This document shows positions 53,829 to 64,000 of a DNA stretch of 64,000 nucleotides, piece after piece. The stretch is from assembly GCA_023052935.1 (NCBI GenBank), contig CM041298.1, positions 20,742,871 through 20,806,870 on the forward strand, given 5' to 3'. A model generated the notes under the pieces. It was not told the DNA's origin and made no database searches. It worked only from the letters and a program-made list of their open reading frames with translations. The first letter of the stretch is position 1; each line of letters starts with the position of its first letter. Origin of the DNA: Piezodorus guildinii (Eukaryota > Arthropoda > Insecta > Hemiptera > Pentatomidae). Position numbers and translations under genes: made by a program.

Positions 53829-54010
53829 TATATAATGTTTATACTTCATTTTATTCAACATATCTAATAAATAATTTCTTTTCTTTTTGTTGCAGGTAAT
53901 CATTGACGATTATTTTAAAATAAACATAAAAGTTATCTGGTAAGAATTGATTTTATATATTTATTTATGATCTATATAATTTATTATAGCATTTCATGCG
54001 TAGATATTTA

Positions 54011-55030
54011 TCTATACTAATATTATAAAGCTGAAGAGTTTGTTTGTTTGAACGTGCTAATATCAAAAACTACTGGTTCAAATTGATATATTCGAACATA
54101 TTTTTGTGTTAGATGGTCCATTTATCGAGGAAGGCTATAGGCTATATAGCATCACACTGCGAGCAATAGGAGCGAAGAATCAGTGGAAAATGATTCCAAA
54201 TGATTTACCTTTGAATTTTAAAATAATATAATTTCCCGTTAAATTATATTTTGTCGTAACAATTAATAAATCACAGGGGATATGGATCGATTTACTTCAA
54301 GAATGCTTTTCACACTGCCACCTATAGTGAGTGTCAAAAGTATTCGGAATTCCTATTTCTTTTCATTTAATAAGCATATTTCAAAACTATTGATTTATAT
54401 AATCCTTTTTAATTCATAAATCTTTAAAAGAAACTTCTATAAAGCAAAATCACGAACCAGATAACCGAAATGTTTATTTTTTTTGTTTTAAGATTAAACA
54501 ATTAATTTTGTAAAATTACTAAATGACCTCTTTGTCAAAAGTATTCGGAAATCGCTTAGTTGTTTAAATCGGAAATCCTATTGTTTAATGGTTGATTTTT
54601 TTCAAATGTTCAAATTCTCACTAAATTCCAAATCAGAAACCACTTAATTCCGAATACTTTTGACGCTATTTTTATATTTTTCCGTAAATTAACGTTGAAA
54701 CCGTCTATTGTGATTTTTGGGTTTGTCTAATGTATACCTACCCCTTAACATTATAAAGTGAGTAACAACTCTTTAAAAACAGAAATAAAATCTCTAAAGC
54801 AAGTAAATTACATAATGATAGTGAATTCCGAATACTTTCAAAGCTCACTGCATATGTCGCATTGTCAAGATCGGGTTGCGGAGAAAATCAGTACGTTCTT
54901 CTACCACAAGAGAATAAAACTAAAAATATCATTTACGAAGAAGTTCTTTGAAATATATTCTTTTAAAAACTGCTAAATCACGATCATAATAACAAAAATT
55001 CGCGCGGACGAAGTCGCTGGTAACAGCTAT
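54011..55030 (+). mobile_element. Non-autonomous Helitron with a Tc1-like element inside
   Basis: 5' end TCTATACTAATATTATAAAG then 'CTGAAGAGTTTGTTTGTTTGAACG' and 'CATTTATCGAGGAAGGCTATAGGC', the standard wording of arthropod Helitrons. 3' end 'TTCGCGCGGACGAAGTCGCTGGTAACAGCTAT' (CTAT instead of CTAG). An A precedes the 5' TC. No Rep/helicase coding. Confidence 0.8.
54325..54854. mobile_element. Tc1/mariner-type MITE with two repeats at each end (IR/DR layout)
   Basis: Outer left 'GTGAGTGTCAAAAGTATTCGG' (54327), inner left 'TTGTCAAAAGTATTCGG' (54532), inner right 'CCGAATACTTTTGACGC' (54650), outer right 'CCGAATACTTTCAAAGCTCACTGC' (54828). TA lies at both ends. A short frame (54758-54976) is not a transposase. 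Confidence 0.78.
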
Positions 55031-55278
55031 TTTTTTAATATAAATTCCTTTATATAAATTCATATTAAAAATATTATGCAATGAGTATACTGTAATATCT
55101 ATTTATACTTTAAATAAGGATTAATACAGTCTATAGTCCGTTATATCTTTAATTATATCCTTCTGGCGTCAGACGCATCATTTTAATCTGATAAATATTT
55201 TTGTCAGTTCCAAGCATAATTATTTTAAAGCTTCTGCTTATTTTTTACATTTTATTAACTAAACTAACCGCATTTTAG

Positions 55279-55312
55279 GGAAGCCCGTGGCTGGGTGGCT
55301 AGCACGTATCTT
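55279..55312 (+). mobile_element. SINE family 1 head fragment
   Basis: AAGCCCGTGGCTGGGTGGCTAGCACG matches the A-box head of SINE family 1, then stops. Confidence 0.6.
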
Positions 55313-55338
55313 CTTTAGAAATTAGTACAACAGTAGGT

Positions 55339-55399
55339 AATAACAAGCTGACAAGGCTTGTTTCAGCCTAAAGTATAGTTCATTATAGTGCGATGATAT
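55339..55399 (+). repeat. ~62-bp repeat, inverse of 53692-53753
   Basis: AATAACAAGCTGACAAGGCTTG...CAGCCTAAAGTATAGTT; pairs with the upstream copy. Confidence 0.75.
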
Positions 55400-55531
55400 A
55401 ACAAGAAAATATTGGATTTGAGTATACAATATAACAAAACAGTAAAATAAATAAATAACTTTCATAGATTAATCTGTCAAACAAAACTGAAAATTGAAAC
55501 TACTGGAATTATTCATAATAATTGATCTATT

Positions 55532-57281
55532 CCTAACCCTTCCTCTCCGCTTGACTTCCGACCTATTTCACTCCTGTCTAATCTCTCCAAGCCACCGGAA
55601 CGCCTTGTACAAACCCAAATTTCAAATTTCCTAGAAGAAAATTCCCTCTTGAATCCTCTACAATCCGGCTTCCGAACTGGGTATTCTACTCAATACGCTC
55701 TCCTTAAAATAACTCAGGACCTTCAAACCGCCATGGAACACCATCAACTAACAATCCTCATTATTTTTGATTTTTCCAAAGCTTTTGATACCGTTGATCA
55801 CAATATTCTCCTTGCCAAACTTAGAAATCTTCCTTTATCCAATAGTGGTCTACGATGGTTCCAATCCTTCCTTTCCGACCGTTCCCAGTACGTAGTAGCT
55901 GGAGGCCAACCTCCTTCCACGACTTTGCCTCTATCATGTGGTGTTCCACAGGGCTCATCACTGTCTCCCACTCTATTGGCTGTTTACATAAACGACCTTC
56001 CTCTTGTTATTGATCACTCCCAATATCATTTATATGGCGATGATTTCCAAATATACCTGTCCTTCCCACCTTCGGATCTATTACAAGCATCCGAAAAGCT
56101 ACGAAATGATTTAAATAGAATTAGTCAGTGGGCCATGGATAATAAGCTAAAGCTGAATGTAGAAAAGACCAAGGCCATTGTAATAGGTTCAAGTCCCCTC
56201 CTTAAAACTCTCCCTCTAATTCCTCTTTCCTCTTTCTGAACAATAGTCCGATACAATTCCTTTAATCTATCAAAAACCTTGGAATCACCTTCGACCAAAA
56301 CTTCTCCTGGAAGAAATTTCTAACATCTCCCGCCGCTCCTTCAACACTTTAAACCGATTGAATGGACTCCGTGACCTCTTTTCTCTTGAAACCCGTAAGC
56401 TTCTGATCTTCTCCCTGATATTTCCCCACTTTGACTATTGCTGTACGGTGTTTGGGGTATCTCTGGAGATCTTGAAGAAAAACTAAAACGGTAATTTAAT
56501 TGCTTCATTCGATTCATCTTTTTGATCTCCAGGGACGCCTCTGTCACTTGATTCTACGAAGAAGTGGCTCTAACCTTCCTACCGTCGAAAATACTTCCTG
56601 GCTTCCTTCCTCTATCAAGTTATCCGATTCCGCCGTCCATCATACATCTCTGATCTCTTATTATTCAAATCCTCAAACCATTTCCGCAACATTCTTAAGC
56701 GGCCTTCTGATTCCTATATTGCGCCCCATCGAACCGATTCTAAATATCGAATATATTCTACAGATCATTCATAATCCGATCCTCTTCCGTATGGAGCTCT
56801 ATTCCTTCTGATATCCGTAATTCTGCCACCCTTCCCACTTTTAAATCTCGTCTATTCCATTACCTATTGTCCACTCAATTTCCAAACAATCCTGAATGAT
56901 CCAGTTTCATGAAAATATGTAAATAGAAAAAGTTAAAGAAGTGTTTATTATTTTTTTTAACTAAGTAATAATTTTATTTTATTTTTTAGTCTAGGTTATG
57001 TATAGAAATATGAAAATATGATAATTATTATATTCTTTAATCATCACTTATATCTTTTTTTTTTACAAATATTTTTACAGCCATTAGTTTTCGAAGATAT
57101 ATACTGTTTTATATTTTTTCTATTTCTGTCATTTGTCTCATGGTTTCTTTTTTAATTATTATTCATTGTATATTTCTTTTTTTTTAAATCTTACTCTAAG
57201 ACAGTAATTCTCTCATAATTCTATATTGTATTATTCTAAAGGGACTTGTCCCAGAATAAATGAATAAATTATTATTATTAA
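55532..57281 (+). pseudogene. CR1-like LINE: RT domain to 3' end
   Basis: Open from 55532 to 56239. RT motifs: 'LDFRPISLLSNLSK', 'LNPLQSGFRTGYSTQYALL', 'LIIFDFSKAFDTVDHNILL', 'SCGVPQGSSLSPTLLAVYINDLP' and the catalytic 'YGDD' (usual form YADD), then 'KLKLNVEKTKAIVIGS'. After frameshifts: 'LGITFDQNFSWKK', 'LSLETRKLL..SLIFPHFDYCC', then the 'YSSDIRNSATLPTFKSRLF'-like end near 56800. The 3' UTR ends with the hairpin GGGACTTGTCCC (57241) and AATGAATAAATTATTATTATT. 5'-truncated. Confidence 0.85.
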
Positions 57282-57791
57282 TCTCTAACAAGCGACGCAG
57301 TTGAATTTTATGGTTATCGAACTTATCTGCAAGTAGATACGTGGATAGAAAATGTGAAAGATCTCTTAAAATGAGGCTGGAAGAAGGGTATTGGTGGTCT
57401 AACATCAGTTCATATTAAAGTTCATATTCGAAATATTTTTCCAAATCATCATCAGACTGCTTAACGATAATTATCACCTGTGGAACAATATCAGCAGATC
57501 CAGTTCTACTTTTCCTATGCTAGTATTGATATGACGACCAACAGTTGCCAAGGAAACCACTACGTCTTTACATCGGAAATGAAAGTTCTCAAAGTCGTCT
57601 GTAATTCCTTTCGTATAATACATTTTCCGGTGGATGCAAGAGAAATGTGGTAAAAATGAAGCTGAAAAAAATGTGGAGTTCAATGTTCTATTGTCTGTCT
57701 TTATTGCGGATTCGTATCCTACAATAATAGACCAAATATAAAATATATCATGGAAGAAGACCAGTTTGACGATACGCAGCCTTTCGCTCAA
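57196..57791 (-). other. Unrecognised coding-like region
   Basis: A 105-codon frame (57474-57791) contains '...ITDDFENFHFRCKDVVVSLATVGRHINTSIGKVELDLLILFHR'. After a one-base change of frame the open sequence continues 'VIIIVKQSDDDLEKYFEYEL', a stop, then 'ELMLDHQYPSSSLILRDLSHFLSTYLLADKFDNHKIQLRRLLE'. Composition looks protein-like. The minus strand also has ATTACAG|AC before and CCACAG|GTGATAA after the best segment, which could be splice sites. I do not recognise the family. It overlaps the 3' end of the CR1-like LINE only at its low-coordinate edge. Decayed gene, exon or chance. Confidence 0.3.
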
Positions 57792-58071
57792 AATGATACA
57801 TTATACGCACCAAATACATTTGAGACTAAAAAAAACAACACAAAACAACTAACAAAAATTCTTTGTATTTTATTTAAAGTTGTTGGTATATCTTTAAAAT
57901 TTTATGTTTTTTTTTTTTTTTAATCAATTAAAATAAAAGTAATAAATTGGAAATTTGTTCTTATTAATTGCAAAAATGCTTTTATTTTCCTAGAATATAC
58001 ACAATAATGTTTTTAAGAAAATATTACGTTTTAAAGATCTAATTAAAACGGTGTATTTTATTTTTTATTAA

Positions 58072-58088
58072 CAGAGCACTTTCAGTAA
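58072..58088. repeat. 17-bp TSD, left copy
   Basis: CAGAGCACTTTCAGTAA, repeated exactly at 59498-59514. Confidence 0.9.
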
Positions 58089-59497
58089 TAATATAATAAT
58101 AATAATAATAATGTGTTTTATTGTTTAATTTACATACATAAATTTACTATACATTTATATATTGCACACTATGCATAGACTTTAGTCCATCTGCAGAATA
58201 GCGCGCCTTAACAAAATATTCTTTACAAATATTATATAAATAATAATTATAATATAAAACTAACTGAACATTTGTTTTCACATTTTTCCCCCTTTATTTA
58301 AATATTGAATTCTGATATAAGTAAATATCTATATTTCCAGGCCCTTAAATGATAGTTATATAATGCTACCCAATTTTCACCGTTTAGATACTCTATGTAT
58401 TCCTGTATGGACAATACTGCCCCACCAAGCCAACGCATCCTTATTTCTGATAACACAGAGCAGACCCCTACATAATAGTACATATCCTCTATGTCTTTAT
58501 TATTACATAAACTACAATAATGTAGTTCTTCCGCCCTTGTAACATTACAATTAAGGTACAGAAATTGTCCTCTTATTTAAATTATTGATTTGATGAGCCC
58601 CAGGCCGTATCTATCAGAGATATAACTGTTCTCCCCTAAATCACAATTTAATTCTTTATACAGTTGATGGTGTATAGATTTGTTGACTTTAACCAGTAAA
58701 CCATTTCTAAAGTCTTCTCTTATATATTCTATTAACCCTTTAAAACATTGCTTCTTTCCATCTACTAAATAATCACTATTTTGTCAGTTATATCTCCGAC
58801 ACAAAGACCGGAAATCATCTCACCACCATAAATTTCTTTTAATAATTTCCTCTGCCAAGATCTTAGTCAATCTATGGCTGGGTAACATCAATACTTTTTG
58901 AATATATTGAATATTTAGGTGCAAAGTAAACAAAAATATAGGGTCAATATTAGTTTCCAAATATATAATATAGTGTGGTGTACTCTGCGGAAGTGAAACC
59001 AATTTTCTAAAAAAATAGGCAGATAATTTCTCTATTCTATCAAAACGTCAAAAACCCCAAACCTGGGCTGCATAACATAAAATAGCTCGGGAGACACCCT
59101 TATATACAGATAGCTTAGATGAAAACGGTAATTTATTATTGCTGTAAAAAATTTTGTAAGTGGTGTGGATACTGAAATAAGAGGCGCTAAACCTTTCATC
59201 AAAATGTTTATTTAATGATAATTTCCGAGATGGAGTGACACCTAGGTACTTATATTCTTTAACAACCGCTACACTTTCGTTATTTAAGCGCCATTTCTCC
59301 TTTCTTGCTAACCGGCCCCCTTTCCTAAATACAACTATTTGTGATTTTTTTAAGTTAATAGTTAAATTCCACAATTCACAATACTTACTAAATCTGTTAA
59401 TCATTTCTTGAAGTATGAGAGGGTGATCTGCCATTATGACAATATCGTCTGCATACATGAGGCATCGGATGTTAATTCCAGCTATACGTATACCCCC
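58089..59497 (-). mobile_element. 5'-truncated LINE with (ATT)n tail
   Basis: Between perfect 17-bp duplications. On the minus strand it starts just before 'MYADDIVIMADHP' and ends in an (ATT)n tail at 58089-58112. About 1.4 kb. Confidence 0.88.
58298..59497 (-). pseudogene. LINE reverse transcriptase C-terminal half
   Basis: The open portion 59048-59458 reads: catalytic 'YADDIVIMADHPLILQEMINRFSKYCELWNLTINLKKSQIVVFRKGGRL', 'EYKYLGVTPSRKLSLNKHF', 'YKGVSRAILCYAAQVWGF'. Later pieces of the C-terminus (for example 58298-58483, 'MRWLGGAVLSIQEYIEYL') follow after stops. It lacks the N-terminal two thirds of ORF2, so it is inactive. The clade is not decided from this fragment. Confidence 0.82.
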
Positions 59498-59514
59498 CAG
59501 AGCACTTTCAGTAA
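59498..59514. repeat. 17-bp TSD, right copy
   Basis: CAGAGCACTTTCAGTAA, identical to 58072-58088. Confidence 0.9.
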
Positions 59515-59721
59515 AAAAGTTATTTCAACATTCCTAGTTCGTTTAATTAGGAGTAATGAAACATCTTATACAACCAACCTTTTAGAAATTTAATGCTCTA
59601 AAAGAATGTTTCTTATGTATTTTAAAATAAACTGCTCACCAAAAGAGTTATTGAAGCGAAACCACCGACTTTTCTGTCATTTTGTGTTTTTTTGAAAATT
59701 TGGCCAACATTGACAACCACG

Positions 59722-59975
59722 TACAGTGAGTGTCAAAAGTATTTGGAATTCACTATCAGTCCGTAATTTGCTTGCTTTTAACTTATTTTATACGTTTTTA
59801 AAGAGATCTTATCCACTTTATAATGTTAGAAGGAAGGTAAACAAGAGCTCAAACCAAAAATTACGACAAAAATCATTTTATTTTTAACGTTTTGAACGTT
59901 CATATACGAAAATATTAAAAATAGTGTATGTCAATAGTGTCAAAAGTATTCGGAATTACGTGGTTTCCTAATTAT
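59722..59975 (+). mobile_element. Tc1-type element end, same family as 54325-54854
   Basis: 'TACAGTGAGTGTCAAAAGTAT' at 59723 and a second direct copy 'AGTGTCAAAAGTATTCGG' at 59936, ~210 bp apart, the same outer/inner spacing as at 54.3 kb. The opposite end is not found. The rest of 59515-60234 shows nothing assignable. Confidence 0.65.
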
Positions 59976-60234
59976 ATTAATGCAGTGATCATAAATAAAC
60001 ATCCAGTTGGTAATACTTTTTGTATAATTATACATTTTAGCCTACTGGGAATTTATATTATTAGGTAATTAATTGATTGTTTGGTGATAAATAATATTCC
60101 ACTCAAGCACTTATTGTTTCTTGAGGCATTTTCAGTTTCGATATAGTATTTCTTGATTTTCCTTTTTAGTAGGACCCATGAATACTTAATTAAATTTGAA
60201 AGAAATAATAGAAGAGAGATTTCGAGAACTTTTT

Positions 60235-60425
60235 AGTAATTTTGCAGCAACTAAATCTGAATAGATAATAGGCGTATGTGCCAAGGACAAATCGTAAAAA
60301 TATGTTCATAATTCGCATTAGCCTGTCCACGAGCACAGTCGAGAGGCCACAATATACCATGCAACAATAGTCAAATCGGAGGAAAATAAGTGAGGATACA
60401 AGGATAGGATATGTTCCCGATTTGT
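60235..60425 (-). pseudogene. CR1-like LINE fragment (RT C-terminal region)
   Basis: The minus strand reads 'ILVSSLIFLRFDYCCMVYCGLSTVLVDRLMRIMNIFLRFVLGTYAYYL', homologous in position to 'SLIFPHFDYCC' of the other CR1-like copies but from a different lineage. Confidence 0.7.
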
Positions 60426-60717
60426 ACTGAAAAATGTTAGAATTTTTCTACCTGTTGAGGACTATAGATTAACGATTTAGATATAGATTATCGTTTGTTT
60501 GAATAAAAGTTCCTTTGACTAGCTAAGATGGGTCGCAAATAAATTAAAAGTTAAAAACCAATTTAAAATTATTATTATTATAACTTATCTGTTCAGTATA
60601 AGAGTGTGATGTTAAAAATGTGGGAACATTAGACTTCATACATGTCGGATATTACGCTGGATATGTCTTTGAGCCAAAGTTGCCTTCTGATCAGGTCTAA
60701 TGGTGAGGAAATGTAGA

Positions 60718-60719
<2 letters not shown>

Positions 60720-60796
<77 letters not shown>

Positions 60797-60832
60797 CTCT
60801 CTCTCTCTCTCTCTCTCTTTTCCCTCTCTCAC
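60720..60832. repeat. (CT)n microsatellite
   Basis: CT dinucleotides over ~110 bp, with four short interruptions. The antisense Arg/Glu-rich frame here is an artefact. Confidence 0.97.
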
Positions 60833-61195
60833 TCTCTCTCCTGGAGCTATTTGTGTAAGTGAGGGCTCTGCTGTTTGGCCCCGATATTGGATCGGCCTCA
60901 GGGAAAATTCAAATTAATCTCCGGCTTCCCTTTTGCCCGGCCAGAATATCCCTGGTCCAGATTATGTAAATCTTAGAACCGGAGCCTAGTAGAGTGCCTT
61001 CTAAATGTAGTTGGATCGAAAAATGTATGTATTAACATACATAATGTATGCATTAGGAGTACATCCAACATAAAATAAGGAATATATAAAAGATTTTTTT
61101 ACATATATATAGTTTCAAAATTATTTGTTTTAAATTTACAATGACCTTAAGATAAAATTTTTACAGCTATTAGAACAATAACTAAGCTATATCAG

Positions 61196-61340
61196 AAAAA
61201 ATAATCTGATGTGCGCAGCACACGACTTTTACTAACCTCCGCTGTTGGATTCGATAGAAAAACTTTTAAACAAATTATTAATATCTAGTATCTTACTATA
61301 AAATTTAGTTATATTATCATCATCCAGTTTTCTTATTTTG
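61196..61340 (-). repeat. F1 3' end fragment
   Basis: 'AATCTGATGTGCGCAGCACACGACTTTTACTAACCTCCG' followed by diverged F1 sequence. Confidence 0.6.
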
Positions 61341-61493
61341 TATACATATTATATTTTATTTATTTGACTGTATCATTATATACTGTATATATTGTGTGAA
61401 TGGGATCTTATATCACTATTACTAATGTTCATATAGGAACAAATTGTAATATATCTCAATAAAAAATAAATAAATAAATAAATAAAACAAATT
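61340..61493 (+). mobile_element. LINE 3' UTR with (AATA)n tail
   Basis: 'GGAACAAATTGTAATATATCTCAATAAAAAATAAATAAATAAATAAATAAAAC'; relative of 53105-53320. Confidence 0.5.
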
Positions 61494-61529
61494 GTCATCA
61501 CAATTTTTTTTTTTTTTTTTTCGGTTGGC

Positions 61530-61990
61530 TTTTACAGACCATGGAGATCTTTAACCACCGCAAGAGCCACCTTTAACCACCTCTGCCTATCTTGGGCAAT
61601 GGCTCTCCAGTTCACCGCGTGGAACTCTGTGACGTCTTTCTTGATTATATCATCTCCATACCCGTCTCATTCTCGGTCCTCCTCTTGGGCTAGTTCCGAC
61701 CACCATCGCATTAATAGTTTTTAAGAGAGGACCGGATGGATCACTTCTGGCCAAATGTCCTGCCCATCGTAACCTCTATGCCTTTATGTCATGGGAGATG
61801 GACTGCTTCGTTTCCTCTATCAGTTCTGCTTTAAACTTACGTCTCCACTGCCCTAGGTCCTAATCCCATATAGGTCCCGTAATTGTTGTCTTTCGAACTT
61901 TTCAATTTTTCTCTCTAGGGTACCTGTTAATGCCCAGGTTTCACAGCCATACATCAGTACAGGTTTGATGATGGTGTTATATACACTCAT
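61530..61990 (-). pseudogene. LINE ORF2 C-terminal remnant
   Basis: The minus strand reads 'YNTIIKPVLMYGCETWALTG', 'LERKIEKFERQQLRDLYG', then after a stop 'GQDIWPEVIHPVLS'. This is the common '(L)KPVL.YG.E.W....LE..QLR..YG' pattern of LINE C-termini. Confidence 0.65.
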
Positions 61991-61994
61991 TTTG

Positions 61995-62770
61995 AGATGT
62001 TTGGAAATCTTCTTAGAAATCTTAGAGTTATTATTAATCAGAAACTATCTTGGAGTAATCACATTTCTCAAATCATCCGAAAATCCATCGCTATCCTAAA
62101 ACAATTTCGTGACTCTATCCCATCTAAAACCCGTATGCAACTCGTCTCTTCGCTCATCTTCCCCCACTTTGACTACAGTTTCCTTGTATATAGCGGGCTG
62201 TCTGAGAAATTCAATGTGAGGTCGAAAGAGTTATGAATTGTTTCATTAGATTCACATGTGGAATCCCCAGGCGCTCCCATGTTTCTAGGAGGTATACCTA
62301 GTTGAATTAGCTCTATCCCTCTTTCCGTCGGCAGTACCTCCTTGGCGTCTTTCTCTTCCGATTTTTCAATACAAAAAAACCTCCTTGTATTCATGATGTG
62401 CTTACCACTTATTCCTCTGTCCATTTAGTAAACACTAGAACCCAACCTATAAACTTGTATATACCTTCTCACAGATCTGCTTCCTTCAAAAAATCCTTTA
62501 TTATTCGTGCTACCCTATTTTGTAAATCCTTGCCTGTATCCATTCGTAAATCCTTATCATTATCCACTTTCAAACACCAACTATTTCTTCATCTCCTAAA
62601 GTATCAATCTTCTTAACATATGTAATATTTAAAAGCTATAGGCGATAACTATTCACTGTCGCAAAACCTGTCTTTTATTGTTAAACGACCAGAAATTATC
62701 ATTTATATTGTACTTTTCTTGTTATTCTTAGGGGACTATTCGTCCCAGAATAAAATTACTTTTCATTTTA
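61995..62770 (+). pseudogene. CR1-like LINE, C-terminal part and 3' end
   Basis: 'LRVIINQKLSWSNHISQIIRKSIAILKQFRDSIPSKTRMQLVSSLIFPHFDYSFLVYSGLSEKFN', then after a frameshift 'NLYIPSHRSASFKKSFIIRATLFCKSLPVSIRKSLSLSTFKHQLFLHLL'. The 3' hairpin GGGGACTATTCGTCCC (62731) matches the family. It abuts the oppositely oriented LINE remnant to its left. Confidence 0.8.
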
Positions 62771-63827
62771 TTTCTTAGATTTAAGAATAGAAGAGATAGA
62801 GATAAATGCTCTATTTGGATTATTTATTCTTAAGTCGATCTCGCTCATTAGGTCGTTGATGGAGGTTACCGTCGATCCAAGGTATCAATAATAAAAAAAT
62901 AAAATAGTATATATATATATATATATTATATATAATTGCTTTATTAATTTTATACCATATAACATTCTTAATCAAATCATTATCATTTCAAGGGTATATT
63001 ATACATTAATATTAATGTTCTCATGTTCGGAAAAAATTAGATATAAAACTATTCGCTCTTTTTTCATTATCATTACTTTAAATAATGAACCTTTGCAATA
63101 GATGAAAAAATAAAAATGATAGCCTATCCTTAAAATTCGAAAACTTGTATTTCAAGATATACAGAACATGAATAACGAATAAAAAAATTCTATTTACCTA
63201 AATAATCAATATATAAATACCAAAAATTTACTTTCAAATACTAAGAAACCACGATAAAAAACGTTAGAAAATTGAAATTTTATCAATAAATACGCCTATA
63301 ACTCAGTTATTTATAAAGCTGTATTGCGGTATACTACAGGGTCACAGAATGCCTCGACAATGCGTGTTCATATAAGGAAAGAGAATTAGATATGGATCGG
63401 TGCCAGTCGTGGTAGGATCACGTACTGCAGCACCAGTATTGGTAAGGAAGGAAATGGCCCGTGAGGTAGAAGCTCAACAGCAGCGGATAGAAATTCTCAA
63501 AAGTGCATAGGGGTAGAAGCCATACACCCCAACTAATGAGTGGCATACGAAGGAATTAGGGGAGAAGGTAGATGTAGGATGTTAAATAAAGATATACCAC
63601 ATTATGATACAAAGGCAGAGATGCTCTGACCTAGGGAGATACCACTCTTCAGGATGATAGCCCACAATACTAATAATTGATGGTGAGAGATTCTCTACCA
63701 TATTGTGTCTTTGACCTAGGTCAATATACATCGTGTAGTTTATTTATTATCTTGAAACATAAACATAAAATAATATTTACATGATATTATCAAGTTAAGT
63801 TGCAATATGCAATATTATTAAATAATA
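62771..63827. other. Stretch with no recognised gene
   Basis: Contains a (TA) run (62909-62935), an F1-like fragment (62975-63050) and an F2 fragment (63080-63320). 63330-63740 is unmatched and has no convincing frame. Confidence 0.35.
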
Positions 63828-63998
63828 CGTCTCGCTCTACCTTCTACATTCAGTATTCTTAGTGCTGAACTATATGCCATTCTCAAAGCAATTTTTTACT
63901 GTCAACGCGAATACTCTAACGCCAATATAGTCAGATTCACAGTATTGGCATCCTCGTGCAAATTATTGAAACATCTATACAAAAACAAATTAACATCA
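63828..63998 (+). pseudogene. LINE RNase H fragment, continues past the window
   Basis: The frame from 63828 reads 'TFSILSAELYAILKAIFYC', 'FTVLASSCKLLKHLYKNK'. The SAELYAI motif carries the RNase H Glu; the following Asp-containing 'TDS' position reads 'TVLAS', so the catalytic Asp is apparently lost. It is open to the right edge. Confidence 0.6.
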
Positions 63999-64000
63999 TA

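Noticed and set aside
60629..60832. 67-codon Arg/Glu-rich frame
   Set aside because: Pure translation of the (CT)n microsatellite.

Overview
The window looks like repeat-rich nuclear DNA from an arthropod, most likely an insect. It is strongly AT-rich and has no prokaryotic gene layout. It carries several insect-type transposon lineages: non-LTR elements with RNase H, Jockey-like and CR1-like LINEs, mariner, Tc1-like, Helitron and Penelope-like elements, tRNA-derived SINEs and one virus-like (Polinton/adintovirus-type) gene cluster. I see no convincing complete host gene and cannot name the species.

Layout. 0-3.3 kb: three minus-strand genes of an endogenous double-stranded-DNA virus-like or Polinton-like element: a DUF8207-type protein, an A32/FtsK-HerA packaging ATPase, and a zinc-finger protein that ends where related polymerase proteins would continue. 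3.3-7.4 kb: non-coding DNA of nested tandem repeats, with six perfect TCACGTGA octamers, possibly the end of that element. 7.4-10.1 kb: the first copies of an anonymous ~0.9-kb repeat (called F1 here) that recurs more than a dozen times. 10.9-20.3 kb: Jockey-like LINE fragments, a tandem segmental duplication with a MITE and two SINEs, an R2-like LINE scrap, and a mariner nested in a LINE. 21.35-27.59 kb: a full-length I-like non-LTR retrotransposon with an intact gag, a pol broken by three frameshifts, a (CAA)n tail and a perfect 14-bp target-site duplication (TSD). 27.78-28.08 kb: a near-perfect palindrome of Penelope/hammerhead type with a 13-bp TSD. 28-46 kb: SINEs, LINE fragments, two more deleted mariners and many F1 copies, often nested. 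46.7-47.8 kb: the GIY-YIG end of a Penelope-like element between inverted repeats. 48-64 kb: a SINE with a 14-bp TSD, a 5'-truncated second copy of the I-like element (also a 14-bp TSD), a Helitron hosting a Tc1-like element with subterminal direct repeats, CR1-like LINEs, a LINE with a 17-bp TSD, and microsatellites.

How it fits together. This is a transposon graveyard in which insertion order can be read from TSDs, one paralogous empty site and interrupted repeats. The intact or most recent pieces are the two virus-like genes at the left edge, the I-like gag and several insertions with perfect TSDs. Non-autonomous families (F1, the internally deleted mariner, SINEs, MITEs) account for much of the remainder. 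Element families were assigned by reading protein motifs, not by database search. Boundaries without a TSD are approximate.
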